A stretch of 45,053 bases of DNA. Origin: Bacillota bacterium (GTDB taxonomy: Bacteria > Bacillota > Clostridia > Tissierellales > MES13). Location: positions 1 through 45,053 of the forward strand of contig VEND01000025.1 of the NCBI GenBank assembly GCA_009711765.1, in the 5' to 3' direction. Both the position numbers and the translations under genes were made by a program. This document shows, piece after piece, positions 1-7,508 of the stretch. Position 1 is the stretch's first letter; each line of letters begins with the position of its first letter. The notes beneath the pieces are model-generated. The model saw only the letters and a list, made by a program, of their open reading frames with translations. It made no database searches and was not told the origin of the DNA.

Positions 1-657
1 GTATTATTTATTGGTGATTCTACCATTTATCTTAGGGGGGAGAACTTAAAAATCCTGCTAAATCTTTAAATTTCAATGATTTAGCACTGGAAATATATCA
101 GAATAAGTTAATTTTTTTGACGGAACACTAAATTTTATGAGTGGAATCAGAATGAAAAGATATGGATAGGTTTGAATAATAGTTCTAAATATCCTAAACT
201 TAAGTTATTTTTTGATAAAGAAATAGGAAGTAGCAGAGCAGTGGGGGATATAATAGTTAAAATAGGAGTTACTTATCCTATTTATGATACTGACCTGCAA
301 GGATTAAATATTAATTCAATTAAATCATTCTACTTAAAACTTGATCAACCTACAAGAAATATAGTAAATAGTTCAGAGCAGTTAAAAGAATATAAACAAG
401 TTTTTAGAAACCTTTTAGATAAGATTAATCAAAATTACCCTAATGCTAAAACAATACACATATTCTACTCAGGTCAACCCTCTTTAGCATTCACCTTTGG
501 AGCTACTATTAGTGAAAGAATGGATTGTAATACTATCGTATATAATCATACCAGAAATTCAGAAATAAAATATTCTTGGGGATTAAAGATGATAAAGAAT
601 TCTAGCAATAAAGAAGAAATATATGTAAATGCAGGGAGGATAAGTAAGCATGTATAA
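1..657 (+). pseudogene. SAVED-domain CBASS effector, C-terminal part, frameshifted
   Basis: The intact reading frame from 121 to 657 ends in a SAVED (SMODS-associated) signature: IHIFYSGQPSLAFTFG, then a tyrosine-containing VYNHTRN strand and YSWGLKM. SAVED domains bind the cyclic oligonucleotide made by the adjacent CD-NTase and activate a fused effector. Upstream, frame 1 reads ...IYLRGENLK (1-51), frame 3 then reads NPAKSLNFND...LIFLTEH (to 128), and frame 1 resumes with KFYEWNQNEKIW. This pattern fits loss of one A in the A-run near 49-53 and loss of one AC unit near 126-129. The effector domain lies left of the window. A TTG at 172 lacks a good ribosome site, so I read this as a relic and not a short gene. 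The next gene overlaps its end by 8 bases. Sequencing error is the main alternative to decay. Confidence 0.65.
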
Positions 658-1978
658 CTTAGGTGATGAATTTTTAAAGTTTCATAATAAAAAAGTAAAG
701 CTATTATATACTGAAAAGCAAAAGTTAAGAAATTTGAAAAAGCTAAACCTAGATAGATTAAAAGCAGGGCTTAATGAAATAAATGAAGAAGAAGATAAAT
801 TTTATAAGATTATAAAGACTTATGAGCAGGGTAGTGTGGCTATGAATACAGTAACTCAGAATGACAATAACGAATATGACATAGATATAGCTGTGATTTT
901 TGAAAAGGATAATATACCTAATCAACCACTAGATGCAAGAAAACTTGTAGCTGATGCATTAAAAAGAAAATGCACAAATTTTGCAGAAGAGCCTACAGCT
1001 AGAACCAATGCAGTAACAGTATGGTATAAAGAAGGTTATCATGTTGACTTTGCAGTTTATAGGCAATATGAAGATGATTGGGAAAATACAATAAGAGAGC
1101 ATGGAGGAGTTAATTGGATTGCAAGAGACCCAACAGCTATTACTGAATGGTTTAATAATGCTGTAAAAGATAAAAGTCCTAAAACGGAATTTGGAGCTAC
1201 TGTTGAATTTGGACAAATGAAAAGAATTGTAAGGTTATTAAAAATGTTTTGCAAGTCAAGATTATCATGGTCATTACCAGGTGGGCTTATAATATCTGTA
1301 TTAGTAGAAGAATGTTATAAACCTGATTATCATAGAGATGATGTAACTTTTTATAATACTATTCAAGCCATATGTAATAGACTTCAGTCGAGTTTAGATG
1401 TATATAACCCAATACATACAAATCTACTACTCAATGTTAAAGAGGAACATACCAATAAAATTAGGAGATTAAAGGAAAAGCTTGAAGAAAAGTTAGAGTA
1501 TTTAGAAGTCTTATTTGAATATGATTGCACAGAAAAGAAAGCTATGAAAGCTTGGAAGAACTTCTTTAATCATGACTATTGGAAGTATGAGAAGACTATT
1601 GAAAAAAGTTCAAATTATGCTAGAAGTGACTTTGTATATGGACAGTATTTTTTAGACGTAGATGTGTCAGTTTATTTTGAAAAACATGGACGAGTTCCAA
1701 TTTGGGGACTAGATTATAAATGTAATTATATAATGAAGAAAAAGTGGATTAAGTTTGTAGCTAGCCACAATATTCCATATCCATATAATATTAAGTGGGA
1801 AGTATACAATTCAGGTGATGAAGCAAAAGAAAATAATGATATGTATCACGTAACAGAAGGAACTAACTTGACACAATGGGAATCAACAGCATATAGAGGG
1901 AAACATGAATTAGTTTGTTCAATTGTGAAAAATGGATCTGTTGTGGCACGTAAAGTATGTGAAATAAATATAGCTTAA
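650..1978 (+). CDS. CBASS CD-NTase (cGAS/DncV-like nucleotidyltransferase) with AGS-C domain
   Basis: This 442-residue protein has the nucleotidyltransferase core of CD-NTases: GSVAMNT at residues 61-67, the DID metal-binding pair (Asp77, Asp79) in YDIDIAVIF, and a third carboxylate at Asp133 in HVDFAVY. The C-terminal ~90 residues (KWEVYNSGDEA, then YRGKHELVCSIVKNG) match the AGS-C sensor domain found on a subset of CD-NTases. In known CBASS, this enzyme makes a cyclic di- or trinucleotide on phage infection to activate a SAVED or other effector. The ribosome site GGGAGG sits just before the ATG, inside the end of the SAVED gene, which implies one operon and translational coupling. No Cap2/Cap3 accessory genes follow. 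The catalytic residues look intact although the effector looks broken. The exact nucleotide product cannot be read from sequence. Confidence 0.88.
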   Translation: MYNLGDEFLKFHNKKVKLLYTEKQKLRNLKKLNLDRLKAGLNEINEEEDKFYKIIKTYEQGSVAMNTVTQNDNNEYDIDIAVIFEKDNIPNQPLDARKLVADALKRKCTNFAEEPTARTNAVTVWYKEGYHVDFAVYRQYEDDWENTIREHGGVNWIARDPTAITEWFNNAVKDKSPKTEFGATVEFGQMKRIVRLLKMFCKSRLSWSLPGGLIISVLVEECYKPDYHRDDVTFYNTIQAICNRLQSSLDVYNPIHTNLLLNVKEEHTNKIRRLKEKLEEKLEYLEVLFEYDCTEKKAMKAWKNFFNHDYWKYEKTIEKSSNYARSDFVYGQYFLDVDVSVYFEKHGRVPIWGLDYKCNYIMKKKWIKFVASHNIPYPYNIKWEVYNSGDEAKENNDMYHVTEGTNLTQWESTAYRGKHELVCSIVKNGSVVARKVCEINIA

Positions 1979-1982
1979 AATT

Positions 1983-2009
1983 AGACACTCACTTTCAAAG
2001 TGAGTGTCT
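1983..2009 (+). terminator. Hairpin after CBASS operon
   Basis: A perfect 12-bp stem (AGACACTCACTT with its complement) closes a 3-base loop immediately after the CD-NTase stop codon. The following bases are AT-rich but hold no clean T tract, so termination strength is uncertain. Confidence 0.7.
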
Positions 2010-2050
2010 ATATTTAAATAGTATGAATAAATATATCAAAGGGGGGCAAC

Positions 2051-2203
2051 ATGTCTAAATTAGAAACTATTTATCATTATTGTAGCATAGATACATTTTT
2101 TTCAATAATCCAAAATAAAACTATAAGAGTATCTGATTTAAATAAAACTAATGATTTTATGGAAAAGAAATGGACTATAGGAAGGTATTATGTCAATATG
2201 TAA
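2051..2203 (+). pseudogene. DUF2971-like protein, N-terminal fragment
   Basis: There is a strong ribosome site (GGGGGG at 2041-2046) before ATG 2051. The 50 residues begin with IYHYCSIDTFFSIIQNK, then IRVSDLNKTNDFMEK, which resembles the start of DUF2971 proteins (Tyr-His-Tyr, then an Asn-Asp pair before Glu). Family members are usually over 200 residues, so this is a truncated relic. The sequence diverges after residue 43. DUF2971 genes are common in defence islands. Assignment is by motif resemblance only. Confidence 0.5.
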
Positions 2204-2268
2204 ATTTCATGTTATTAAAATTATGAGGTTATATGTCCTAAATATCCATTGAAAAAGGAGGGATATGT

Positions 2269-2553
2269 TTGGGTAATGAAAATTTAACGAATAATAGAGA
2301 AAAGATTTTTAAATACAGGAGAATCTCATTAGTATGTTTATATTTGACTTTTCCTACACTTTTTATATCTGCTTTAAATATCTTTTTTATAATATTACCA
2401 ATAGGGCTAGGTATAGCTTTTTTAGTCTTAAATTTTTTATATTGGAAATGTCCTTATTGTAATAAGGATTTTGAAATAAGACAAGGAGCAACAGATAGAA
2501 TTACTCATTGTCCATATTGTGGTGAAAAATTAAGAGATTATTATAAATTTTAA
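2269..2553 (+). CDS. Small membrane protein with C-terminal zinc ribbon
   Basis: The start is TTG at 2269, placed 7-10 bases after GGAGGG. An ATG two bases earlier is in another frame and stops at once. The 94 residues hold a basic N-terminus, two hydrophobic segments (about residues 20-60), and two CPYC knuckles (CPYCNKDF and CPYCGEKL) spaced for one zinc ion. The topology would place the zinc ribbon on the cytoplasmic side. No function can be assigned. It stands alone between gene fragments. Confidence 0.7.
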   Translation: MGNENLTNNREKIFKYRRISLVCLYLTFPTLFISALNIFFIILPIGLGIAFLVLNFLYWKCPYCNKDFEIRQGATDRITHCPYCGEKLRDYYKF

Positions 2554-2570
2554 ACCTCTATATTGATGAA

Positions 2571-2690
2571 AAGGAAGCATTGGGTATTTATGCCAACAAT
2601 ATAGAAAATATGGGGAGATAGCTTATGGGTTGTATGGCAATAAAAGAAATGGTATTAACTTTCCATACAAAGGTTATCTATTTTTATCTA
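2571..2690 (+). pseudogene. Fragment of the 12,234-13,343 gene
   Basis: The DNA here closely resembles 12,804-12,905 (GAAGCAttGGTATTTATGsCAAC..., ATAGCTTATGGGTTGTATGG, GGTATTAACTTtCATAC). It corresponds to the EALGIYGNMYRNYGEIAYGLYG part of that protein. It carries internal indels and a stop, has no start codon, and is a relic of a second copy. Confidence 0.7.
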
Positions 2691-2756
2691 CTATAAAAAT
2701 ATTTGGGTTAAAACATATATTATGTAAAAAAAATATATAATTAAGGGGAAATTTTA

Positions 2757-3022
2757 ATGTTAAAGTCAGCTAAAAGTGGTCTAGGTATTATGTTTTTAGG
2801 TTTTTTTATAGCTATTATGGCAGCAAGATTTTTTTTAGTGGAACTCCAGAATATACTTATTATACTGCTATTTTCTTTTCAATACTTTATCTAGCTGGAG
2901 TTGTAGGAATATCCACATCATTAATATTGAATGAACTAGTAAAAAATAATATATTAAAAAATATATACCAAAGTAAAAATAATAAATGTTACTATTTATG
3001 TATAAAGAATTTTATATTATAG
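2757..3022 (+). pseudogene. Small membrane protein, frameshifted in an 8-T run
   Basis: A good ribosome site (AAGGGGAAA) precedes ATG 2757, and the first frame gives MLKSAKSGLGIMFLGFFIAI. After the T8 tract at 2829-2836 the homologous reading continues in another frame as SGTPEYTYYTAIFFSILYLA and on to a stop at 3022. Adding one T would give a ~90-residue two-helix membrane protein. The second half recurs at 13,365-13,577. It could be decay, phase variation by slippage, or a sequencing error. Confidence 0.6.
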
Positions 3023-3180
3023 TATCAATACTATTCACTAACAGGATTGGTTTAAAGTTTTATACTTCTTTCTATCTTTATGTAGATATAGCTTCATATA
3101 TATCCGTAGCTCATAATTTTTTAGAATTGAAAAAAGAGCTGTCAAAAAAACTAAATAAAGCTTTAAACGTATGTAGATGT

Positions 3181-3204
3181 CCTATTTTAGAAGTAGGGCT
3201 TTTT
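3181..3204 (+). terminator. Terminator inside leader copy 1
   Basis: CCTATTTTAGAAGTAGG forms a 7-bp stem with one G-T pair, followed by GCTTTTTATT. The second leader copy has a compensated, fully paired version at 9748. It would insulate the leader promoter from upstream transcription. Confidence 0.75.
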
Positions 3205-3460
3205 ATTATGTAATTATATTTTTAAACAATAGTTATTAATTAATTTTAGTTAAAGCATAGTAAATCTTATAACATAATTCTTTTTTTATTATTAAAAGAT
3301 TACCTTAAATGATAAAAAACGACATATTTCACAGGGGTAAAAAGATATAATTGATAGTGGGTAGTTATATAATTTATTATGACTTTTGAAAGATTATAAA
3401 ATAGCGTACAAGTTACATTAGTAGTATAGTTTGAAAGCAAAAATAGCTATAAAATAAAAT

Positions 3461-3521
3461 ATTACCGACATAAAGTGTCGCTGATCCATTAATATTATGT
3501 GAAAATGCGACTGTCGGTAAT
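3461..3521. other. Conserved long hairpin of leader copy 1
   Basis: ATTACCGACA (3461-3470) pairs with TGTCGGTAAT (3512-3521). Inside it, past a 6-base bulge TAAAGT, GTCGC (3477-3481) pairs with GCGAC (3507-3511) around a 25-base loop. The same arrangement recurs at about 10,028-10,085, and in decayed form at about 28,208-28,267. It directly precedes the GTTAGAY-like boundary, so it may be the folded recombination site or a transcript structure. Confidence 0.6.
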
Positions 3522-3585
3522 TAAGGAGTAGATGACATAACCATGTTTAGTTATTTTATAATAGCGAATAAAAAAGGAGATAATT

Positions 3586-4305
3586 ATGGAGATTACTGAA
3601 TATTTAAAAGAACAAAAACCTTTATTAATAAAAGTAACAAAACGCAAATATGCAGAAAGTTTTAGAAAAGGTAAAATATATATGAATTCCCTTTCTGTTT
3701 TTCGTGAAATAGAAAATAAGGGAGATGAGATGACAAGAGATATATATGAAGGCGCAGATCATGTTATTCAATCAACAGAGTTTGATTATTTAGTTTCACC
3801 AACTGATAAAAACTTTAGAATACCATCTTCAACAATAATAGGTGGACTTTGGAGAGGCTTTGAAAAATATAGTTGCCTAAAAGTATTTTGTTTTTATGAT
3901 ATTAAATTAGATATACAAAATAAATTGATTCACCCTATAGACAAAAGAATATTTGACTTTGGGGACACTTATGTTTTGATTCTTGATATATTTGAATTTA
4001 TGAACAGAATTAATAAAGAATTAATCAAAAACGATGATTTAATCGAAAAGCCATCTGTATTTAGACATGTTGAATATATAGATGCTTATAACTACAACGG
4101 AAGCGTTGGACCATTTAGGAAATGCGATGAATTTAGGTGGCAGAATGAATTTAGGTTATGTATTAACCTTAAAAATAAAAATATTGAGCCATATACTTTA
4201 GATATTGGCGATATTTCTGATATTACGTTAATTGGAGGTATAAAAGAAATGGTTGAAAAAATTAGATTTGTTGATGAAAATAAGTTATATTTTGCATGTG
4301 ATTAG
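3586..4305 (+). CDS. Unknown accessory protein, 239 aa
   Basis: ATG 3586 follows AAAGGAG with good spacing. No family is recognised with confidence. The N-terminal part (KYAESFRKGKIYMNSLSVFR, then EGADHV near residue 55) recalls short soluble phage/defence-island proteins with a YAExFxxGxLYMNxLxxFR-like motif. There are no membrane segments or signal peptide. It is the first gene after leader copy 1 and ends 22 bases before an attC-like half-site, so I treat it as the first cassette of this run. A DUF2971-like fold is possible but unproven. Confidence 0.75.
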   Translation: MEITEYLKEQKPLLIKVTKRKYAESFRKGKIYMNSLSVFREIENKGDEMTRDIYEGADHVIQSTEFDYLVSPTDKNFRIPSSTIIGGLWRGFEKYSCLKVFCFYDIKLDIQNKLIHPIDKRIFDFGDTYVLILDIFEFMNRINKELIKNDDLIEKPSVFRHVEYIDAYNYNGSVGPFRKCDEFRWQNEFRLCINLKNKNIEPYTLDIGDISDITLIGGIKEMVEKIRFVDENKLYFACD

Positions 4306-4326
4306 CACGAGGATAATGGCTACATC

Positions 4327-4357
4327 ATCTAACATAGCATTTGCGGACAGTCTACAA
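4327..4357. other. attC-like site, 5' half only
   Basis: R''-like ATCTAAC (4327-4333, fits RYYYAAC) is followed by ATAGCATTTGCGGACAGTCTAC. That arm matches the 5' arm of the complete site at 5931 (AGACAGTCTAC). The 3' arm and R' box are missing: the sequence runs straight into the intron ORF remnant at about 4360, consistent with a deletion. Confidence 0.5.
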
Positions 4358-4365
4358 AAAAGAAA

Positions 4366-4868
4366 ATATTAAAGGATCTAGATGAAAGAATGAAATCTTG
4401 TAAGCTAGAAATACATCCTCAGAAGATAAAATTAGTATATTGTAAAGATAAAGATAGGAGAAGAGAATATCCAAATGTAGATTTTTATTTTCTTGGCTAC
4501 ACATTTAAAGGCGTATATATTAAATGTGGAACAGGAAGGCGGGGAATTAATTTTATTGCCTCTGCCAGCAAGAAATCGAACAAATTATTTCGTACTAAGA
4601 TAAAGGCCTTGGAAATACACAAGAAAACTAGATTAAGATTGATATAATAGCTGAGTTGATAAATCCTATTGTGAGAGGATGGATTAATTACTTTGGAAAA
4701 TACAATGTATCAGCTATTAGGTATTCGGTGAACTGTGTAGAAAGAAGAATAGTTAAAAGGGCAATGAGCAAAAATAAAAGATTTAGAGGGCACAGAAAAA
4801 GGGCTGAAAAATGGTTAGCTGAAATTAGAAAAAGAGAACCAAAATTATTTGCCCACTGGAATTATTGA
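4366..4868 (+). pseudogene. Group II intron reverse transcriptase/maturase, C-terminal remnant
   Basis: The reading ILKDLDERMKSCKLEIHPQK, then IKLVYCKD and FLGYTFK, is the end of a group II intron RT domain. After a frameshift between 4629 and 4640 the maturase (X) domain follows as IDIIAELINPIVRGWINYFG, then the final RKREPKLFAHWNY. The finger and palm domains with the YADD motif are absent, so the protein is inactive. The intron RNA 3' end follows directly, in the usual order. The relic near 32,193 is a second copy of this ORF end. Confidence 0.85.
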
Positions 4869-4899
4869 AATAGGAATGTTGTTATGAGTTAAATGATAA

Positions 4900-5030
4900 G
4901 AGCCGGATGAAGGGAGACTTTCACGTCTGGTTTCGTGAGAAGCTTTGGATGAAAGTCCCATTGTTTACTCGACTGCTAGGGGCGATGGGTGACCATCGGT
5001 TCTATGGTGACTAGTATATTTCTAAGAACA
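4900..5030 (+). mobile_element. Group II intron RNA 3' end (domains V-VI)
   Basis: 4900-4934 folds as domain V: GAGCCGGA pairs with TCTGGTTT around a GGGAGACTTTCACG hairpin, much like known domain V sequences. Domain VI-like pairing follows (GGGGCGATGG...CCATCGGTT). The intron probably ends shortly before the ribosome site at 5031-5036. The 5' half of this intron is missing, so it cannot splice. Confidence 0.75.
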
Positions 5031-5049
5031 AAAGAGGTGAAATAATATT

Positions 5050-5940
5050 ATGGATATATTAAGTGTGATAAACAAAGGTATTAAAATAGCATCGTTCATT
5101 TCTGCAGTTATATTATTATTAAAAACATTTTTAAAGGATGATCTTGAGAAAAAGATAGAACCATATTATATGCAATTTTTTAGAAAAACTATTAGAGAAT
5201 TTATAATTATGATAATTTCACTTTTAAATCTTTTCCAATTTCCATATTTAAATAACTCTATAATTATTTCAAGTAGTTTTATTTTAATAATAGGAGCGGT
5301 TAGTATTATACTAGGCGTTATTATTGCTATTCACGACGTAAGAATTTTTAATATGAAAGATAATTTTTTTAAAAAAATTAAGCAAAAGATTATTAAATTT
5401 CAGAATAAATCAATTAAACCTGTTAAGGTTATTTACATTTTTTTAATTGTTTTTTTCGCAATATTATGTAATAATTGGTTAATTAACGAATTAAATGGAA
5501 TTATTAAAGAAGACAATAAGTGGATAGAAGAGGTTAAAAAACAACCCGAGTATAAAAATGAAAAACTAGAAAAAAATTCTTTAATTAGTAATACTATGGA
5601 ATTTTTTCTTATGAGTTACAAGGAGATAAGAGCAGAAAAAAGTGAGATGATACGTATTAAGGGGAACTATGTTTTTATATATATTATATATTATATTTTT
5701 TTTAGAATAGCAATAGGGCCAGTATTTAAAAGTAGTTTCCCAGTACCAAAATGCTATTTACATTTTAAATTAAAGAATGGAAGGGAGCTGAACAATACTA
5801 TACTAAAAAGTAGAAATAAGGAAGCATATATTGTCTTTTCTGAAGATTCAAAAAAAGGCATTGTAGTTTATATTAGTGAAATCTCCGAAATTGAAATATG
5901 TTACACAAAAAAAGAAAGATTAGAACTTTCTCCAACATAG
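5050..5940 (+). CDS. Unknown multi-pass membrane protein, 296 aa
   Basis: ATG 5050 lies 9 bases after AGAGGTGAAA. Hydrophobic segments are visible near residues 13-25, 53-68, 73-95, 128-145 and 207-225. A polar loop follows the fourth, and the C-terminal soluble domain (YLHFKLKNGRELNNTI..., about residues 237-296) looks like a small beta-rich fold. The family is not recognised. It sits between an intron 3' end and an attC-like site whose R'' box overlaps its stop codon, so it behaves as a cassette gene. Membrane proteins of this sort are common defence effectors, but that is inference. Confidence 0.75.
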   Translation: MDILSVINKGIKIASFISAVILLLKTFLKDDLEKKIEPYYMQFFRKTIREFIIMIISLLNLFQFPYLNNSIIISSSFILIIGAVSIILGVIIAIHDVRIFNMKDNFFKKIKQKIIKFQNKSIKPVKVIYIFLIVFFAILCNNWLINELNGIIKEDNKWIEEVKKQPEYKNEKLEKNSLISNTMEFFLMSYKEIRAEKSEMIRIKGNYVFIYIIYYIFFRIAIGPVFKSSFPVPKCYLHFKLKNGRELNNTILKSRNKEAYIVFSEDSKKGIVVYISEISEIEICYTKKERLELSPT

Positions 5941-6000
5941 AATTTTTAGACAGTCTACGAAAAATGTGTGGACCGTCGCAACATACTAGGAATGTTATGT
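5931..6000. other. attC-like recombination site
   Basis: CTCCAAC overlaps the stop of the preceding gene. GACAGTCTAC (5949-5958) pairs with GTGGACCGTC (5968-5977), with two G-T type positions. The R'-like box GTTATGT is at 5994-6000. The 3' arm is longer than the 5' arm, as in known attC sites. Its GTGTGGACCGT arm recurs at 31,117. Confidence 0.5.
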
Positions 6001-6025
6001 TAATGACTGTGAAAGGAGTGATTAA

Positions 6026-7024
6026 ATGAATAAGTTACTGTATTATCCTACGATTTTAATACCAGGTCACTGGTTAAAGAAGGCAGTATTCTTTTCTGAT
6101 CAAATTAGTTCAATTTATCCTTATGGTTTTACCCCAGAAGAAAGTTTATATGAAAAACAGCTATTAGCTGAAATGGAATATCTCAAGTCATTAGGAATAT
6201 ATAATTATACTCGACCTGAAGATTTGGATATGAAAACGTTTAATCAGTTACTAAAAGATATAAAGTCATTTTGCGATACAGATATGATTACTAATTTAAG
6301 AAATAATTTTAAGGATAGTAAAAGGAAATATGAAATATATAATACAAAGCTAAATAATGAAATAATAAGATTTTTAATCGATAATAAAGTAGCTGAAAGT
6401 GATAAATATGGTTCTTCAATTTTGCTTGAGGAAAATATTGCATTAAAATATATGAGTTTACTTGCATCTTATTCTGCTCAAAATTGTAGTTATAGTATTT
6501 CAACAGATTCTTTAATGAATCAAGAGATATTATTTCAAGATTATGATTTACTTGAACATAATAATTACTTAGATATGGTAATTAATAAAATACCATATCC
6601 ATCAGAATTAACTCCATTGGAAGATATAATTAATTTTAAAAAACAAAATCGAAAACTTCTATTAGACTATAGATTATTTTTAAATAATTGGTTACTAAAA
6701 TTGAAGAATGATCAATCTTTTGATACTTTAAATACATTTAATGATGAAATTGAGAGGCTTAATTTAGAGATAAGAGGAACTGCTAAGTCAAGTAAATTAA
6801 AATTGACATTTGATACTATTGAAGTATTAATTCAACTTACAGGTGATGTTGCAATTAATAATCACTTAAAACAGTTATCCGAAAACAATTTGGAGGCTAT
6901 AGTTGCTAGGGCAGGTATAAATATCGCTGCAAAGAAAATTAAATCTGTTTTTAATAAATCAAATTTAGTTGAGGGCAGCCCGCATAATTATTTATTAAAA
7001 GCTAAATTTGACGGTATTTTATAG
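6026..7024 (+). CDS. DUF6236-like protein
   Basis: ATG 6026 follows AAAGGAGTG. The N-terminus LLYYPTILIPGHWLKKAVFF followed by SDQISSIYPYGFTPEE matches the pattern of DUF6236 proteins (YYP, IP, W, LLxxDxxxxIxP), whose function is unknown. The 332 residues are soluble, rich in helices and Lys/Asn. A C-terminal segment near 285-310 (AIVARAGINIAAKKI) is mildly amphipathic. It lies between two attC-like sites. DUF6236 proteins are often found in accessory islands, so a defence role is plausible but unproven. Confidence 0.75.
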   Translation: MNKLLYYPTILIPGHWLKKAVFFSDQISSIYPYGFTPEESLYEKQLLAEMEYLKSLGIYNYTRPEDLDMKTFNQLLKDIKSFCDTDMITNLRNNFKDSKRKYEIYNTKLNNEIIRFLIDNKVAESDKYGSSILLEENIALKYMSLLASYSAQNCSYSISTDSLMNQEILFQDYDLLEHNNYLDMVINKIPYPSELTPLEDIINFKKQNRKLLLDYRLFLNNWLLKLKNDQSFDTLNTFNDEIERLNLEIRGTAKSSKLKLTFDTIEVLIQLTGDVAINNHLKQLSENNLEAIVARAGINIAAKKIKSVFNKSNLVEGSPHNYLLKAKFDGIL

Positions 7025-7030
7025 TCAATC

Positions 7031-7105
7031 ATATAACATGGTCGTCATGGATATATGTTTTTCCTCAAAAAATGTAATATCCACGTAGCAAACTAAAGAA
7101 CGTTA
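7031..7105. other. attC-like site interrupted in R' by a group II intron
   Basis: R'' is ATATAAC (7031-7037). TGGATAT (7048-7054) pairs with ATATCCA (7077-7083), and pairing extends weakly outward. R' begins GTTA at 7102-7105 and is then interrupted by the intron start GTGCGCC at 7106. The same GTTA|GTG junction occurs at 10,828/10,829. Confidence 0.5.
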
Positions 7106-7500
7106 GTGCGCCAGGCAAAGCTTGGCATTACTAGCAAGGTGAGAGTCCTTGTATGGAAAGGTTTAGCTAGCCACCAATATCTGATGTTGTGTCTTTACTG
7201 GCGACAGTAATGGTAAAGCGTACCATAAGCAATGAACCCAAAGTTAGTATCTTAACTTTTGTGTGAATCGCTTAGTTGTTTTATATATAGAATTATATAG
7301 GCTATAGAGGAGATCGCAATCCTTGAAGCATATTCAGCCCTGTTAACCGCGGCCCTATCGAAAGATAGGTAATGCAGATGATGATGTATTTAACGTTACG
7401 TAAGTTAATACAAAGGAATCGCAAAAGGCGAGATTCTGGAAGGTCTGTCGGGGTCAGAGCACATGGTGACTCTGAAACACCTAAAGAATGGGAAAGGAGG
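7106..7500 (+). mobile_element. Group II intron 5' half (domains I to IV), 3' end missing
   Basis: It starts with GTGCGCC and shows typical domain I sequence (AAGGTGAGAGTCCTTGT, AAAGCGTACC). Near 7412-7490 it has GGAATCGCAAAAGGCGAG, GGTCTGTCGGGGTCAGAG and CCTAAAGAATGGGAAAGGAGG, the stretch that usually leads into the intron-encoded protein. Here the TIR gene follows instead. I found no domain V between 8886 and 9400, so splicing in cis is unlikely. Confidence 0.75.
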
Positions 7501-7508
7501 TTTATTTA

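Larger units (their letters stand above)
2845..3530 (+). repeat. Accessory leader repeat, copy 1 (candidate attI/promoter element in its 3' half)
   Basis: The part from about 3085 to 3530 is near-identical to 9657-10,096, and the part 2845-3090 recurs at 13,365-13,577. In order it contains a relic of a membrane gene, ATAGCTTCATATATATCCG, a terminator (3181-3204), a TATAAT (3346-3351) conserved in three copies inside AAAGATATAATTG, a long hairpin (3461-3521), and a GTAGATG core at 3528-3534 where similarity to the other copies stops. A different gene follows each copy. I infer a promoter plus recombination-site element, like an integron attI with Pc, but no integrase gene is present in the window. 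Confidence 0.5.

Noticed and set aside
959-1254. Two minus-strand open frames inside the CD-NTase gene
   Set aside because: They lie entirely within a convincing plus-strand gene, have no ribosome sites and no recognisable protein features.
2986-3213. A 75-residue plus-strand frame
   Set aside because: It spans leader-repeat sequence and a terminator. Similar frames in the other copies are broken, so it is read as repeat, not gene.
3461-3521. The leader hairpin as a riboswitch or ordinary terminator
   Set aside because: There is no T tract and no known riboswitch core. Its link to the repeat boundary fits a recombination or leader structure better.
4900-5030. Domain V region as a separate small RNA
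   Set aside because: The preceding maturase remnant and the sequence itself identify it as the end of a group II intron.
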